A stretch of 64,000 bases of DNA from JAIOPA01 sp964655175. Its GTDB lineage: Bacteria > Eisenbacteria > RBG-16-71-46. The notes under the pieces were generated by a model that made no database searches, was not told the origin of the DNA, and worked only from the letters and a program-made list of their open reading frames with translations. Positions 51,605 through 60,344 of the stretch are shown piece by piece. The stretch covers positions 47,316-111,315 of the forward strand of contig CAZZLY010000002.1 of NCBI GenBank assembly GCA_964655175.1, written 5' to 3'. Each line of letters starts with the position of its first letter. Position 1 is the first letter of the stretch. The translations under genes were made by a program, and so were the position numbers.

Positions 51605-51805
51605 CCTCGTTGGAATGGAGCGCCGGATCCCTCCCTTCGAAATGGACGTCCGCTCGTCTGCCGCGGCGCCCGCACCGATGTTGCAGCGCCGCAACATCGG
51701 CGTCATCGCTCGTTGCCTGAGCGCGCGCCATGCTGCCTCCCGTCGACGCCCACCGCGTCGACCCGTCCGTGATCCCCACGCACGGAGCCCGCAGGAGGCC
51801 CGCCG

Positions 51806-52309
51806 ATGATCGAAGCCCAGTGCGAACGTCAGGCCTACATCGAGGTGCTGCAGCACGAGACGACCAAGATCGTGCGCATGGTGCGCGCGTTCCCGGCGCA
51901 CACGTTCGACCGTCGCCACCCCGACTGCGGCATGTCGGCGCATGAGCTCACCGCCGGGTTCGTGCGTCACGCCCGCCGCATCGAGGCGATCGCGAACGGG
52001 GACCAGACCGTGCCGCCGTTCGCCGAGGCCCGCACGCGCGGTGGCCTGCTGCTGGAGTTCGAACTCGCGTGCACGCACGTGCGCGAGTCGCTCGAGCGCA
52101 TGCCCGCGTTCCGCTGGGCCGCGGTCATGGATGCGCCGGCGGGGCTCGCGCCCTGGCGTCAGGGCCGTCGCGGCGAGCTGCTGTGGCTCGCACTGCGTGA
52201 GATGAGCCGTCATTCCCGGCACTTCGCCCGTCACCTCGGCGAGATCGGTCAGGGGGGCGCCGCGCTGCGCGTCCTCCCGCCGCACTCGGTGCTCGCCGCC
52301 AACGACTGA
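51806..52309 (+). CDS. DinB-like four-helix-bundle protein
   Basis: A 167-residue helical protein resembling the DinB/YfiT metal-binding bundle: LQHETTKIVRMVRAFPAHTF, then DCGMSAHELTAGFVRHARRI, and MSRHSRHFARHLGEIG, the last giving candidate metal-ligand histidines. Proteins of this group include thiol transferases and many unknowns, and despite the name need no link to SOS. AGGAGG at 51793-51798 precedes ATG 51806. A decayed copy of its 3' half is at 48830-49080, on the other side of the PhoX-like gene. Confidence 0.72.
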   Translation: MIEAQCERQAYIEVLQHETTKIVRMVRAFPAHTFDRRHPDCGMSAHELTAGFVRHARRIEAIANGDQTVPPFAEARTRGGLLLEFELACTHVRESLERMPAFRWAAVMDAPAGLAPWRQGRRGELLWLALREMSRHSRHFARHLGEIGQGGAALRVLPPHSVLAAND

Positions 52310-52378
52310 CCCCTCACCCGATCACCGCAACGACACCTCGCACGACATCCTCGTCTCGACACCTCGCTTCGGCATCGT

Positions 52379-52408
52379 CACCCCCTGCGGTTCGCGCCGC
52401 AGGGGGTG
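52379..52408 (+). terminator. Perfect hairpin terminator after the DinB-family gene
   Basis: CACCCCCTGCGG / CCGCAGGGGGTG, a perfect 12-bp stem with loop TTCGCG, followed by CTTCGTT. Confidence 0.85.
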
Positions 52409-52935
52409 CTTCGTTCCCGGCGGGCGCTCGCGCGCCCCACACGCGGCTCCGGGGCTACGGGAACACGGCGTGTCACGGGCATCGCACTCGACCGGGCGGC
52501 GGAGGGAGCACACCGCATCGCACGCGACCGGACGGCCCACGGTGCCGTCGCACAGCATGAACGCCGGAACCCGACCTGGCGGCGGATCCCGGCGTCATGG
52601 GCAGCCATCGTGGCCGACGGTCCGGCGGCGCCTCCGAGGGCCCGGGTGTCCGGTGTCCGCGTACCCGATCGCTGCGGGAATGGGGTCACGGGGGGCTTCG
52701 CCGCCCGGCTTCGCCCGCGAAGGACCCGGCCTGCCCGCCGAATTCAGCCCTCCGCGGGAGGGCGACCTCGCCGACCCATGTGCCGAGGACTCTAGCGAGC
52801 CGCTGTTTCGAGCGCGTGTCGCCGGTATCGCACCCTCGTGAATTCCCGCGGACCGCGGCCCCCGGCTTGTCGCGCGCGTGGACCGTCGCGCACACTGCGC
52901 GCCGGCCATCCGCCGCCCACTCCCCGGAGAGTCCC
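52409..52935. other. Non-coding stretch before the amidohydrolase gene
   Basis: About 530 nt with no credible gene in either direction: the open frames lack ribosome-binding sites and recognisable protein features. Several short G+C hairpins are present. A clear promoter was not identified. Confidence 0.6.
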
Positions 52936-54225
52936 ATGCGTCCGTCGTTCCGTTCCGCTGTCCTGCTCGCCTGCCTCACCGTGCTCGCGTCCGTCACGCC
53001 CGCCCACGCCGATCGCTTCGCGGTGCGCGCCGCGCACCTCGTGGATCCCCGCGCCGGTGTCGTGCGCGGCCCGGTGTGGGTCGTGGTCTCGGGCGACACG
53101 ATCGAGTCCGTCGAGTCCGCCGCCCCCGCGGGCCTGCCCGTGAAGGATCTGGGCGAGGCCACGCTCCTGCCCGGGCTCATCGACACGCACACGCACCTGT
53201 CGAGCCGTGTGGGCGAGGACCGCATGTCGCGCCTCAAGAGCCCGGCGGCGCGCAGCGCCATCACCGGTGTGAACAACGTGCGCGCCACGCTCGAGGCCGG
53301 GTTCACGACCTGCCGCGACGTGGGTGGGCACGAGCTCGTGGACGTGGCGCTGCGCGATGCGATCAAGGCCGGCGAGATCGTGGGCCCGCGCATGCAGGTG
53401 GCGACCTGGTCGCTGTCCATGACCGGCGGCCACGGCGACGAGCGCAACGCGCTCGACTACCACTGGTGCAACGACCTCGTGTCCGGCGTCGCCGACGGCG
53501 TGGACGAGGTGCGTAAGAAGGTGCGCTTCGACATCCAGCAGGGCGCCGACGTCATCAAGATCCTCGCCACGGGCGGCGTGCTGTCCGCCAACGACGATCC
53601 GCGCCACACCGGTTACACGCAGGACGAGATGCGCGCCGCGGTGGACGAGGCCAACCGCCTGGGCCGCTACGTGGCCGCCCACTGCCATGGCAAAGAGGGC
53701 ATGATCTGGGTGAGCAACGCCGGCGCGCGCTCGATCGAGCACGCCACCTACATGGACGCCGAGGCGGCCGCGGTGCTCAAGAAGAACGGCACGTGGTACG
53801 TGCCCACGCTGTACGTGATCGAGCCGATCCTCGCCGAGGGCAACCCGCTGCACGTGCCCGAGGGCAGTCTCGCCAAGGCGCGCGCGGTGCGCGGGCAGAT
53901 GCGCGAGGCGTTCAAGATCGCCATCCGCAACGGCGTCAAGATCGCGTTCGGCACCGACGCCGGCGTGTTCCCGCACGGCACGCAGACCAAGGAGTTCGCG
54001 ATCTACACGAGCCTCGGCATGACGCCCATGCAGGCGATCCAGTCGGCCACCACGTCGGCGGCCGACCTCATGGGCTGGTCGGGTAAGGTCGGCGTGATCG
54101 CGCGCGGCGCCTGGGCCGACATGGTCGCGGTGAGCGGCGATCCGCTGCGCGACGTCACCGAACTCGAGCGCGTGAAGTGGGTCATGAAGGGCGGCGTCGT
54201 GCACAAGGACGCGCTCGCGCGCTGA
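52936..54225 (+). CDS. Secreted metal-dependent amidohydrolase
   Basis: A 429-residue enzyme with signal peptide (MRPSFRSAVLLACLTVLASVTPAHA). Metal ligands and active-site elements of the imidazolonepropionase/Xaa-Pro dipeptidase-like amidohydrolases are present: H85 and H87 in LIDTHTHL, DVIKILATGGV (bridging Lys) near 197, VAAHCHG near 246, SIEHATYMD near 265, and FGTDAGVFPHG near 338, where the Asp is the base. Such exported enzymes hydrolyse dipeptides or cyclic amides. GGAG precedes ATG 52936. It is a single-gene unit closed by a hairpin. Confidence 0.9.
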   Translation: MRPSFRSAVLLACLTVLASVTPAHADRFAVRAAHLVDPRAGVVRGPVWVVVSGDTIESVESAAPAGLPVKDLGEATLLPGLIDTHTHLSSRVGEDRMSRLKSPAARSAITGVNNVRATLEAGFTTCRDVGGHELVDVALRDAIKAGEIVGPRMQVATWSLSMTGGHGDERNALDYHWCNDLVSGVADGVDEVRKKVRFDIQQGADVIKILATGGVLSANDDPRHTGYTQDEMRAAVDEANRLGRYVAAHCHGKEGMIWVSNAGARSIEHATYMDAEAAAVLKKNGTWYVPTLYVIEPILAEGNPLHVPEGSLAKARAVRGQMREAFKIAIRNGVKIAFGTDAGVFPHGTQTKEFAIYTSLGMTPMQAIQSATTSAADLMGWSGKVGVIARGAWADMVAVSGDPLRDVTELERVKWVMKGGVVHKDALAR

Positions 54226-54241
54226 CGCCGCACCCGAGACA

Positions 54242-54294
54242 CGAACGGCCGCCGGTCACGCCCCTTCACCACGGGCGGATTCGGCGGCCGTTCG
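54242..54294. terminator. Bidirectional hairpin between convergent genes
   Basis: A perfect 12-bp stem CGAACGGCCGCC (54242-54253) / GGCGGCCGTTCG (54283-54294) with a 29-nt loop, located between the amidohydrolase stop and the end of the minus-strand hydrolase. Confidence 0.65.
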
Positions 54295-54308
54295 CGTGAA
54301 CGACGAGG

Positions 54309-55160
54309 TCAGCGCAGCGCGAACACCGAATCGGTGGGTGCGCAGAAGCGGCGGATCGTGTTGGCCAGCCGCGTGGGCTCGTCGAGCATCACGAAGTGTC
54401 CGCAGTCCTCGAAGCGGATGCCCTTCAGATGCGGCACGTTCTGGTAGCCGAGCACCGTGGCCGCGTGCGTCCACGGCTCGTCGGGTTCCCACGAGCGCGC
54501 CGACAACACCGCCAGCACGGGCATCGTGAGCCCGGCGGCCTCCTGGGACAGATCGGCCGAGACCGCGACACGGATCCACTGCCGCATGTCGTCGTGCCGC
54601 AGCTGCAGCGCCTCGCGCCACAGCAGTTCGCTCTGCGCCGAATCGCGACCGAACGAGTGGTAGATCGTGCGCAGCGTGCCCGACCAATCGCGCTCGAGCA
54701 TCGCGAACAACGTGTCGTTCTGCGCCTTGGTGGACTGCGGCGCCAGCGCCGTCTCGACGAGCACGAGCTCGCGCACGCGCTGCGGCGAACGCTTGGCCTC
54801 GAACGCCGCCACGAGCCCGCCGATCGAATGTCCCACGAGCACGACCGGCGTGTGCGGCGACTGCTCGGCGATGGCGCGATCGAGCGCGAGCGACGCCTGC
54901 TCCAAGGTGAACGGCGCGGCCATGGGCGTCACGCCGTGGCCGGGCAGCTCCACGAGCACGACGCGATGGTCGCGCGCCAGGTCGCGCGCGGTGGGCAGCC
55001 AGTCGTCGTAGTCCGAACCCAGACCGTGCACGAGCACGATCGTGGGGCCACGGCCCATCGCCCCGACCACCGCCGACGACGGCGGCGGCGTGGGCGCGAA
55101 CCGCACCCCCACGACGATCAGGGTGACGACGGCGGCGAACACGATGACACGACGGATCAC
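54309..55160 (-). CDS. Alpha/beta-fold hydrolase, membrane-anchored or secreted
   Basis: A 283-residue hydrolase with an N-terminal hydrophobic helix (VIRRVIVFAAVVTLIVVGV). Core motifs: IVLVHGLGSDYDDW (oxyanion hole), LVELPGHG, VLVGHSIGG with nucleophile Ser112, and FEDCGHFVM with His255. It is paralogous to the protein at 56690-57538, which has lost these residues. GTG 55160 with GGAGG 8 nt upstream is preferred; an ATG at 55199 is possible. It may hydrolyse esters or lactones in the periplasm; the substrate is unknown. Confidence 0.87.
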   Translation of the reverse strand: MIRRVIVFAAVVTLIVVGVRFAPTPPPSSAVVGAMGRGPTIVLVHGLGSDYDDWLPTARDLARDHRVVLVELPGHGVTPMAAPFTLEQASLALDRAIAEQSPHTPVVLVGHSIGGLVAAFEAKRSPQRVRELVLVETALAPQSTKAQNDTLFAMLERDWSGTLRTIYHSFGRDSAQSELLWREALQLRHDDMRQWIRVAVSADLSQEAAGLTMPVLAVLSARSWEPDEPWTHAATVLGYQNVPHLKGIRFEDCGHFVMLDEPTRLANTIRRFCAPTDSVFALR

Positions 55161-55420
55161 GGGACCGGCCTCCAAGGGACGTTCTCTCCCTCGGGTCATC
55201 GGCCGGTGGCCGCGCCATCCGCATGGGAAACCGAGTTCCGCGAGCGCTGCGACGCGGGTCTCACGCCCTGCGCGCACCGTTCACGGAGCGCACCGCACCC
55301 ACCGCCATGGGCGCGCAACACCTTGCGAACACGACAGCTGGTCGGGTCCGGACGGTCGTGCGCCGCGCCGCATCCCGCGAGGGCACGATTCGACGTGGAC
55401 GCACGTCGAACCGCGCCGCG

Positions 55421-56683
55421 TCAGACCCCGGACGACTCCCCGCCCACGCGATCGAGGCGCGCGAGCGGCTCGATGGGGGCGAACACGTCGGCGTCGGACA
55501 GGTCGCGCACGCACTCGAACGCGCCCAGCGCGGCAATCGGATCCAGGTGCTCGAGCGCGGTGAAATCGAGCCGCGACCACGCCGCGCGCGGCACGCGCAC
55601 GCTCACCAGATGATCCTCGCGCTCCAGCGCGGTGGCCGGGTCGCGACGCTGCGAGTAACCCGACACCACGACCTCGTCGAGCGCGGGCAGCACGTGGAAC
55701 GCGAGCCCCGCGAGATGGAACAGCACGCCGTGCACGTGGCGCGCGTACAGCCCGCGCACCTCGCTCGCCGTGCGCGTGCGCAGGTTGAGCTTGTACCCGC
55801 GTGCGGCGCGCTCGGCGTCGCGTGTGGGCATGTCCTCGGCCTCGGGCAGATCCACGTCGAGCACCATGCGTGTGCCGTGCTCGTCGAGCGCGAACCGCAC
55901 GTGCGTCGGCCGCGGCCACGACACCGCGTCGAGCGCGTCCTCGAACGTCTCCTCCATGAACGCCACGTCGCTGCGCACGCGCTGCTCGTAGACGATCGGG
56001 GCGTTCGCCTGCTCGCGCGCGTGCGCCTCGCGCGTGCGCCGCCACTCGTCACGGGCGCGCTCGTATTCGGCGGTGGCCTCGTCGTGCGCCTGCGTCTTGG
56101 CTTCGGTGCGACCGAACAGGCGATCCCACAGACTCAGCTCGAGCGGTGGCGGTGACTCGGGCTCGAGCGTGGTGAACGGCTCGGGCTCGATCGGGCACAC
56201 CCACTCGGGCGACGGCGTGTGCCGGTGGAGCGACTCGATCGCGTCGACACCGGCGTCGATCTCGCGCTCGCGTTCGTCGAGCCACGCGAACAACTGCGCC
56301 TCGTGTTCGCGCCGCACGCGCCGCTCGAGCGCGGGCGCGATCATGCCACCCGCACCGTCACGGATGACCAGGCGACCGTGGTCATCGAGCGACAGTTGCA
56401 GCCGCACGCGCAGATCCCCCGTCTCGGGGTCGGTGGACGCGAACCCGCTCGCGGCCGCGGGCACGAGCGGCGGCAGCGTCTCACGCGGCGTACGCGACGG
56501 CTTATCGAGTCGCGTGCGGTTGGAGAACCCGCTGCCCGGCAGCCCGAGGTTGCGATACACGCCGCGCGGACCCACGTTGACGCTCAGGCCCGGGATGCCG
56601 GCGGTGAGGCTCATGCCGCGCATGCCCAGATTGAGGCGCAGGCCCGGCAGCAATCGGACGCTGCGGTGGTATCGCCAGCCCAT
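55421..56683 (-). CDS. DUF4236-containing protein of unknown function
   Basis: A 420-residue protein. Residues 1-50 match DUF4236 (MGWRYHRSVRLLPGLRLNLG, then GLSVNVGPRGVYRNLGLPGSG), a short beta-rich module. The rest contains a charged helical segment with coiled-coil tendency (about 205-235, EYERARDEWRRTREAHAREQ) and mixed alpha/beta sequence with no family I recognise. No signal peptide is seen, so it is probably cytoplasmic. Its start lies 6 nt after the stop of the pseudo-hydrolase gene, so the two are likely cotranscribed. The start codon lacks a good ribosome-binding site. Confidence 0.7.
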   Translation of the reverse strand: MGWRYHRSVRLLPGLRLNLGMRGMSLTAGIPGLSVNVGPRGVYRNLGLPGSGFSNRTRLDKPSRTPRETLPPLVPAAASGFASTDPETGDLRVRLQLSLDDHGRLVIRDGAGGMIAPALERRVRREHEAQLFAWLDEREREIDAGVDAIESLHRHTPSPEWVCPIEPEPFTTLEPESPPPLELSLWDRLFGRTEAKTQAHDEATAEYERARDEWRRTREAHAREQANAPIVYEQRVRSDVAFMEETFEDALDAVSWPRPTHVRFALDEHGTRMVLDVDLPEAEDMPTRDAERAARGYKLNLRTRTASEVRGLYARHVHGVLFHLAGLAFHVLPALDEVVVSGYSQRRDPATALEREDHLVSVRVPRAAWSRLDFTALEHLDPIAALGAFECVRDLSDADVFAPIEPLARLDRVGGESSGV

Positions 56684-56689
56684 CGCGTG

Positions 56690-57538
56690 CTACTTGCGCG
56701 GCGTCGCGAAGCAGGTCGTGGCGAACTCGCGGATGCGCGCCGCAAGCGTGTCGGGCTGATCCTTCATGACCCACGAGGCCGAGTTGGGGATGCGCGTCAC
56801 CGCGAACGTGGTGTCCTCCCAGCCCATGGCCTTGAGCACGACACCGGCGCGCACGCTGTCGGGCCACGAGCGGCTGGTGAGCAGCATGCGCGTGGGCACC
56901 TTGACGGCCTTGGCGTCGCGGTTGCCGTCGCTGTAGAACATCTCGCGCACGTACGCCTTGATCGTGGCGGGCTGCGTCTGCGAGAACATGGCGTAGATGG
57001 CCTGGCTCTGCGTGGTGTCGCGGCCGAGCTTGCTGAACATCATCTTGGACACGGCCTCGTACTGCGCGTCCATGTAGTTGAGGAACATCTTCTTCTGCTG
57101 GTCCTCGATCTGCACCGGCGTGCCCACGGGCACGTCCACCAGCAGCAGCCCGCGCGCGCGCTCGGGGTGCGCCGCGAGCGCGGCCATGGCGACGCGGCCG
57201 CCCATGTTGTGACCGATCACGATCGTGCTGTCCGGGTTCTGCCGCGCGAGCACCGCGTCGAGCGCCTCGCCCGCGGTGACGAACGAGAACGGCTCCGGCA
57301 TGGGGCTCTCGCCGTGGCCCGGCAGATCCACCAGCACGACGCGGTAGCCGCTCAACAGCTTGCGCGCGGTGGTCAGCCAGTCGGCGCGCGCCAGCCCCAT
57401 GCTGTGCACGAACACCAGCGTGGGTCCGCGCCCGAGCTCCGTGGTCTTGAGCACGACCGGCTCGGCGTGCAGCGCGGGGATCGCGAGCAGCAGCGCGACA
57501 GCGACGACGAGGACCGACGACACGAGACGACGCGACAT
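56690..57538 (-). CDS. Alpha/beta-hydrolase paralogue lacking catalytic residues
   Basis: A 282-residue secreted protein with signal peptide (MSRRLVSSVLVVAVALLLAIPALHA). The fold motifs LVFVHSMGLARADW, LVDLPGHGESP and VIGHNMGGRVAM are present, but the nucleophile Ser is Asn111 and the position of the catalytic His is Ser255 (NSASWVM against DCGHFVM in the paralogue at 54309-55160). It is therefore probably not a classical hydrolase; a binding or regulatory role, or another chemistry, is possible. GGAGG lies 11 nt before ATG 57538. It starts an operon with the DUF4236 gene. Confidence 0.82.
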   Translation of the reverse strand: MSRRLVSSVLVVAVALLLAIPALHAEPVVLKTTELGRGPTLVFVHSMGLARADWLTTARKLLSGYRVVLVDLPGHGESPMPEPFSFVTAGEALDAVLARQNPDSTIVIGHNMGGRVAMAALAAHPERARGLLLVDVPVGTPVQIEDQQKKMFLNYMDAQYEAVSKMMFSKLGRDTTQSQAIYAMFSQTQPATIKAYVREMFYSDGNRDAKAVKVPTRMLLTSRSWPDSVRAGVVLKAMGWEDTTFAVTRIPNSASWVMKDQPDTLAARIREFATTCFATPRK

Positions 57539-57709
57539 GGACACGGGGGCCTCCGGGGGAGCGTGGGTGGGACTTGCGCGGGGCGAGGCTACTACAAACG
57601 CGGGCCACCATGAGATGGGACGCGGCTCGCGCACGGCGTACGCGATTTGTGGCTGGGACACGCTGCCGCAACGAGTTGCGCGCGCGGTCGGGGTGCCGAC
57701 AGTTCCCCC

Positions 57710-57739
57710 TTGCGCAACTGCACAATTGTGCAGTAGAGT
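57710..57739 (+). promoter_or_regulatory. SOS-type promoter with LexA-like palindrome
   Basis: TTGCGC (57710-57715) and TAGAGT (57734-57739) make a -35/-10 pair with 18-nt spacing. Between them, overlapping the first base of the -10, is an 18-bp perfect palindrome at 57717-57734 whose core TGCACAATTGTGCA fits TGC-N-C-N4-GTGCA, the LexA site I recall for Fibrobacter. The position would block polymerase binding. Downstream genes encode a DUF6504-like protein, a Y-family polymerase and DnaE2, a typical SOS set. No LexA gene is in the window. Confidence 0.75.
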
Positions 57740-57925
57740 GCCCCTGCGCTCGGTTTGCGGCCGACGCCGCGGTGGGCCTCGCCTCAGGGGCGGCCCAGCG
57801 AGGCCTCTCGTCCCGCATGCGCCAGGCGACAGGACGGCCAGGTCCTGACCTCCCAGCGACCCGGGTGGGCCGTGGGCCACACCCACCGCCCCGCCCGGGG
57901 TCGCGGGGGTCATCCAGAAGATCGT

Positions 57926-58180
57926 ATGCGCAGCGAATCCCTCAACGAAGCCGTCTCGGTCCGTGCCGACTTCCATGGCGGCACGGTCACTCCGGTGGCG
58001 TTCCGGCGCCGGGGACGCGAGCACCGCGTCTCCCGGGTCAACGCCCGCTGGATCGACCGCGCCGGCCGACATCCCAGGTTCTACTTCTCGATCACCGACG
58101 AGAGCGGCGACGTCTATCAGTTGCAGCTCCAGGGCGGTGACCTCGTGTGGTGGCTCGACACGGTGACGCTCGACGGTTGA
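57926..58180 (+). CDS. Small DUF6504-like protein of the mutagenesis cassette
   Basis: An 84-residue protein, first gene after the LexA-type promoter (186-nt leader). The pattern of a short beta barrel, with VRADFHGGTVTPVAFRRRGR, RVSRVNARWIDRAG, FYFSITDESGDVYQLQ and DLVWWLDTV, resembles DUF6504 proteins, which I know from imuB/dnaE2 cassettes. The resemblance is by eye. No ribosome-binding site of good quality precedes ATG 57926 (AGAAG at 57917-57921 is weak). It might bridge the polymerases or the clamp; no activity is known. Confidence 0.6.
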   Translation: MRSESLNEAVSVRADFHGGTVTPVAFRRRGREHRVSRVNARWIDRAGRHPRFYFSITDESGDVYQLQLQGGDLVWWLDTVTLDG

Positions 58181-58719
58181 ACCCAATCACCACCGCACCA
58201 ACGCAGCACGTTGTCCGCTGAGTCGTGAATCCTCCGACGTGACGTGACCGCCGAGACGGTCGCTCGTCCCCACCGCAGCACCGGCGTCCCCGCCGCCGGG
58301 TTCCCACATCGGTGATCCGTCCCACCCGCTGGTTCTGCCGCGGCGCCGGGCTCCACGCAGGACGCGTGGTCCCGCCCGGACACGAACCCACGGCACCCGT
58401 GGCCCCTCGGGCTGCGCGCCGCGGCGGAGCAGGTGGGTGGACCGACGCGGCGTGACCGCGTGACGACGTGCCCGACGCGCCTGCGCCGGAGCCACGCTCG
58501 TCACGCGAGCGCACGACCGAGCGATCCCCGGTGTGTGCAGCACCCGCGTGCGATCGGGCACGCGGTTCAGGACACGGGCGGTCCCGCGTCCGGCGCCGAC
58601 ATCTGCGGGGATGGTCGGGCCAGCCGGCGCGGGCCGCCCGGGTACGTCACTCCCAGGCCTCCGTCGCTGGACACGCGCCACCGCCCCGCCTCGCCCCGCC
58701 GGTGGCCCCCGGAGACGCC
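58181..58719. other. Non-coding stretch inside the mutagenesis cassette
   Basis: About 540 nt between the small DUF6504-like gene and the Y-family polymerase. No imuA/recA-like gene, no second LexA-type palindrome and no convincing promoter were found. Some short hairpins are present. The absence of imuA is notable because canonical imuA-imuB-dnaE2 operons carry it in this place. Confidence 0.55.
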
Positions 58720-60099
58720 ATGCCCCTCGAGCCCCCGCACGCCCACGCGTGCCCCGACGCGCGCACCAGACACGCTGCGTGCGACGCGACGACGCCATCG
58801 TCGCACCCGCACACCGACACGCACGACGCACACGACCTCGCGTCGCCACCCACGCACGCGGACCCGGCGCCCTGCCCCGCACCCGAGGCGGGTCCCGAAC
58901 GCGCGGTGCTGCACGTGGACATCGACGCGTTCTTCGCGGCGATCGAGCAGCAGCGCGATCCGCGCCTCAAGGGCCGTCCGGTCATCGTGGGCGCGGGCGT
59001 CATCGCGTCGTGTTCCTACGAGGCGCGCCGGTTCGGCCTCAAGGCCGGCATGCCGCTCGGCGAGGCCAAACGCCTGTGCCCGCAGGCGGTCGTGCTTGCG
59101 GGGCACGCGCAGGTGTACCGCTGCTACGCCGAACGGCTGTTCGAGCGCTGCCGCGAGCTGTCGCCCGACGTCGAGACCTACCTCGACGAGGCGTACCTCG
59201 AACTGACCGGCACCGCGCGGCTGCACGGCGACTTCGAACAGGCGGCCGCACGCCTCAAGCGCACGATCCTCGACGACACCGGGCTCACGGTCACGTGCGG
59301 CATCGGCCCCAACCGCATGCTCGCCAAACTCGTCGGTAAGACGCGCAAGCCCGACGGGCTGGCCCGCGTGCACGCGCACGAGGCCGAAGCGTTCCTCGCC
59401 CACCGCCCCATCGAGCAACTCGCGGGCGTGGGCCACGCGCACGCGCGCACGCTGCGCGGCATGAACATCCGCACCATCGGCGAACTGCGCGTGCTGCCCG
59501 TGGGCACGCTCGAGGCGCTGTTCGGCGCGCCCGGGCGACGCCTGCACGAACGCTGTCGCGGTCGCGACACCGCGCCGGTCGTCGCACGCGAGGTGCCGCT
59601 CACGATCTCGCGCGAGACGTCGTTCCACACCGACACCGCGGACCCGCGCGCGCTCGAGGGGTTCCTCGAGTACCTGGTGGGGCGCGCCTGCCGCACCGCG
59701 CGCGAACTCGAACTGGCGGCGCGCACGGTGAGTGTGCGCCTGCGCTACAGCGACGGCGAGTCGGTCGAGCAGTCGCGCACGCTGCCGCAGGCGTCGGCGG
59801 TCGATCCGGTCGTGCTCGCGCTGGCGCTGCACCTGTGCACGCGCCTGCACACGCGACGCGTGTCGCTGCACGCGGTCGGCGTGACGTTGTCGAACTTCGT
59901 GCACGGCGCGGGCGAACAGGGCTCGCTGTTCGACGAACCCGAGGCCGGCCGGCGCGCGGCGCTGTGCGAGGCGCTCGATCGCGTGCGCGGCGACTTCGGT
60001 CACGGCGCGGTGGTCTCGGGACGCGCGCTGCACCTCAAGGGCCAGGTCGAGGAGGACCGCTACGGGTTCGTGCTGCGCACGTCGTCGCTCACCCAATAG
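58720..60099 (+). CDS. Y-family DNA polymerase (DinB/Pol IV-like)
   Basis: A 459-residue translesion polymerase. Metal-binding carboxylates D67 (HVDIDAFFAAIE) and D156-E157 (YLDEAYLEL) are present, so it should be catalytically active, unlike ImuB. Thumb and helix-hairpin-helix parts (KPDGLARVHAHEAEAF, IEQLAGVGHAHARTL) and little-finger domain follow; QGSLF at 400-404 is a likely beta-clamp-binding motif. The first ~60 residues are an unusual His/Pro/Asp/Thr-rich tail; a start nearer the core (GTG around 58908) cannot be excluded, but GGAG at 58711-58714 supports ATG 58720. It would work with DnaE2 in damage-induced mutagenesis. Confidence 0.87.
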   Translation: MPLEPPHAHACPDARTRHAACDATTPSSHPHTDTHDAHDLASPPTHADPAPCPAPEAGPERAVLHVDIDAFFAAIEQQRDPRLKGRPVIVGAGVIASCSYEARRFGLKAGMPLGEAKRLCPQAVVLAGHAQVYRCYAERLFERCRELSPDVETYLDEAYLELTGTARLHGDFEQAAARLKRTILDDTGLTVTCGIGPNRMLAKLVGKTRKPDGLARVHAHEAEAFLAHRPIEQLAGVGHAHARTLRGMNIRTIGELRVLPVGTLEALFGAPGRRLHERCRGRDTAPVVAREVPLTISRETSFHTDTADPRALEGFLEYLVGRACRTARELELAARTVSVRLRYSDGESVEQSRTLPQASAVDPVVLALALHLCTRLHTRRVSLHAVGVTLSNFVHGAGEQGSLFDEPEAGRRAALCEALDRVRGDFGHGAVVSGRALHLKGQVEEDRYGFVLRTSSLTQ

Positions 60100-60344
60100 T
60101 GCGGGCGTGACGCACCGCGCGCGCACACGGCGCCACCGACACGGGGGCTCTCGCTCGACCACCGCGCAACGCGCTCACTCCGCCCCACGCGACACGACCA
60201 CGGCACGCCCACCGCGTCGTTCATACGCGAGGCGCGTGCTCGCAGCACGCCTCACACGCGGCGCGGGGATCCCCGCGGACCGCCTCTGGCACATCGTTCG
60301 TCGTTCGTCCCTTGCACCACGTTCCGTCACCCACGAGGTCCCCG

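Noticed and set aside
51806..52309. DinB-family protein as a DNA-damage gene
   Set aside because: The family name is historical; this four-helix protein is unrelated to DNA polymerase IV and has no SOS-type site upstream.
58181..58719. An imuA or second LexA site expected between the DUF6504-like and polymerase genes
   Set aside because: No frame shows RecA/ImuA-like motifs and no palindrome of the required form is present.
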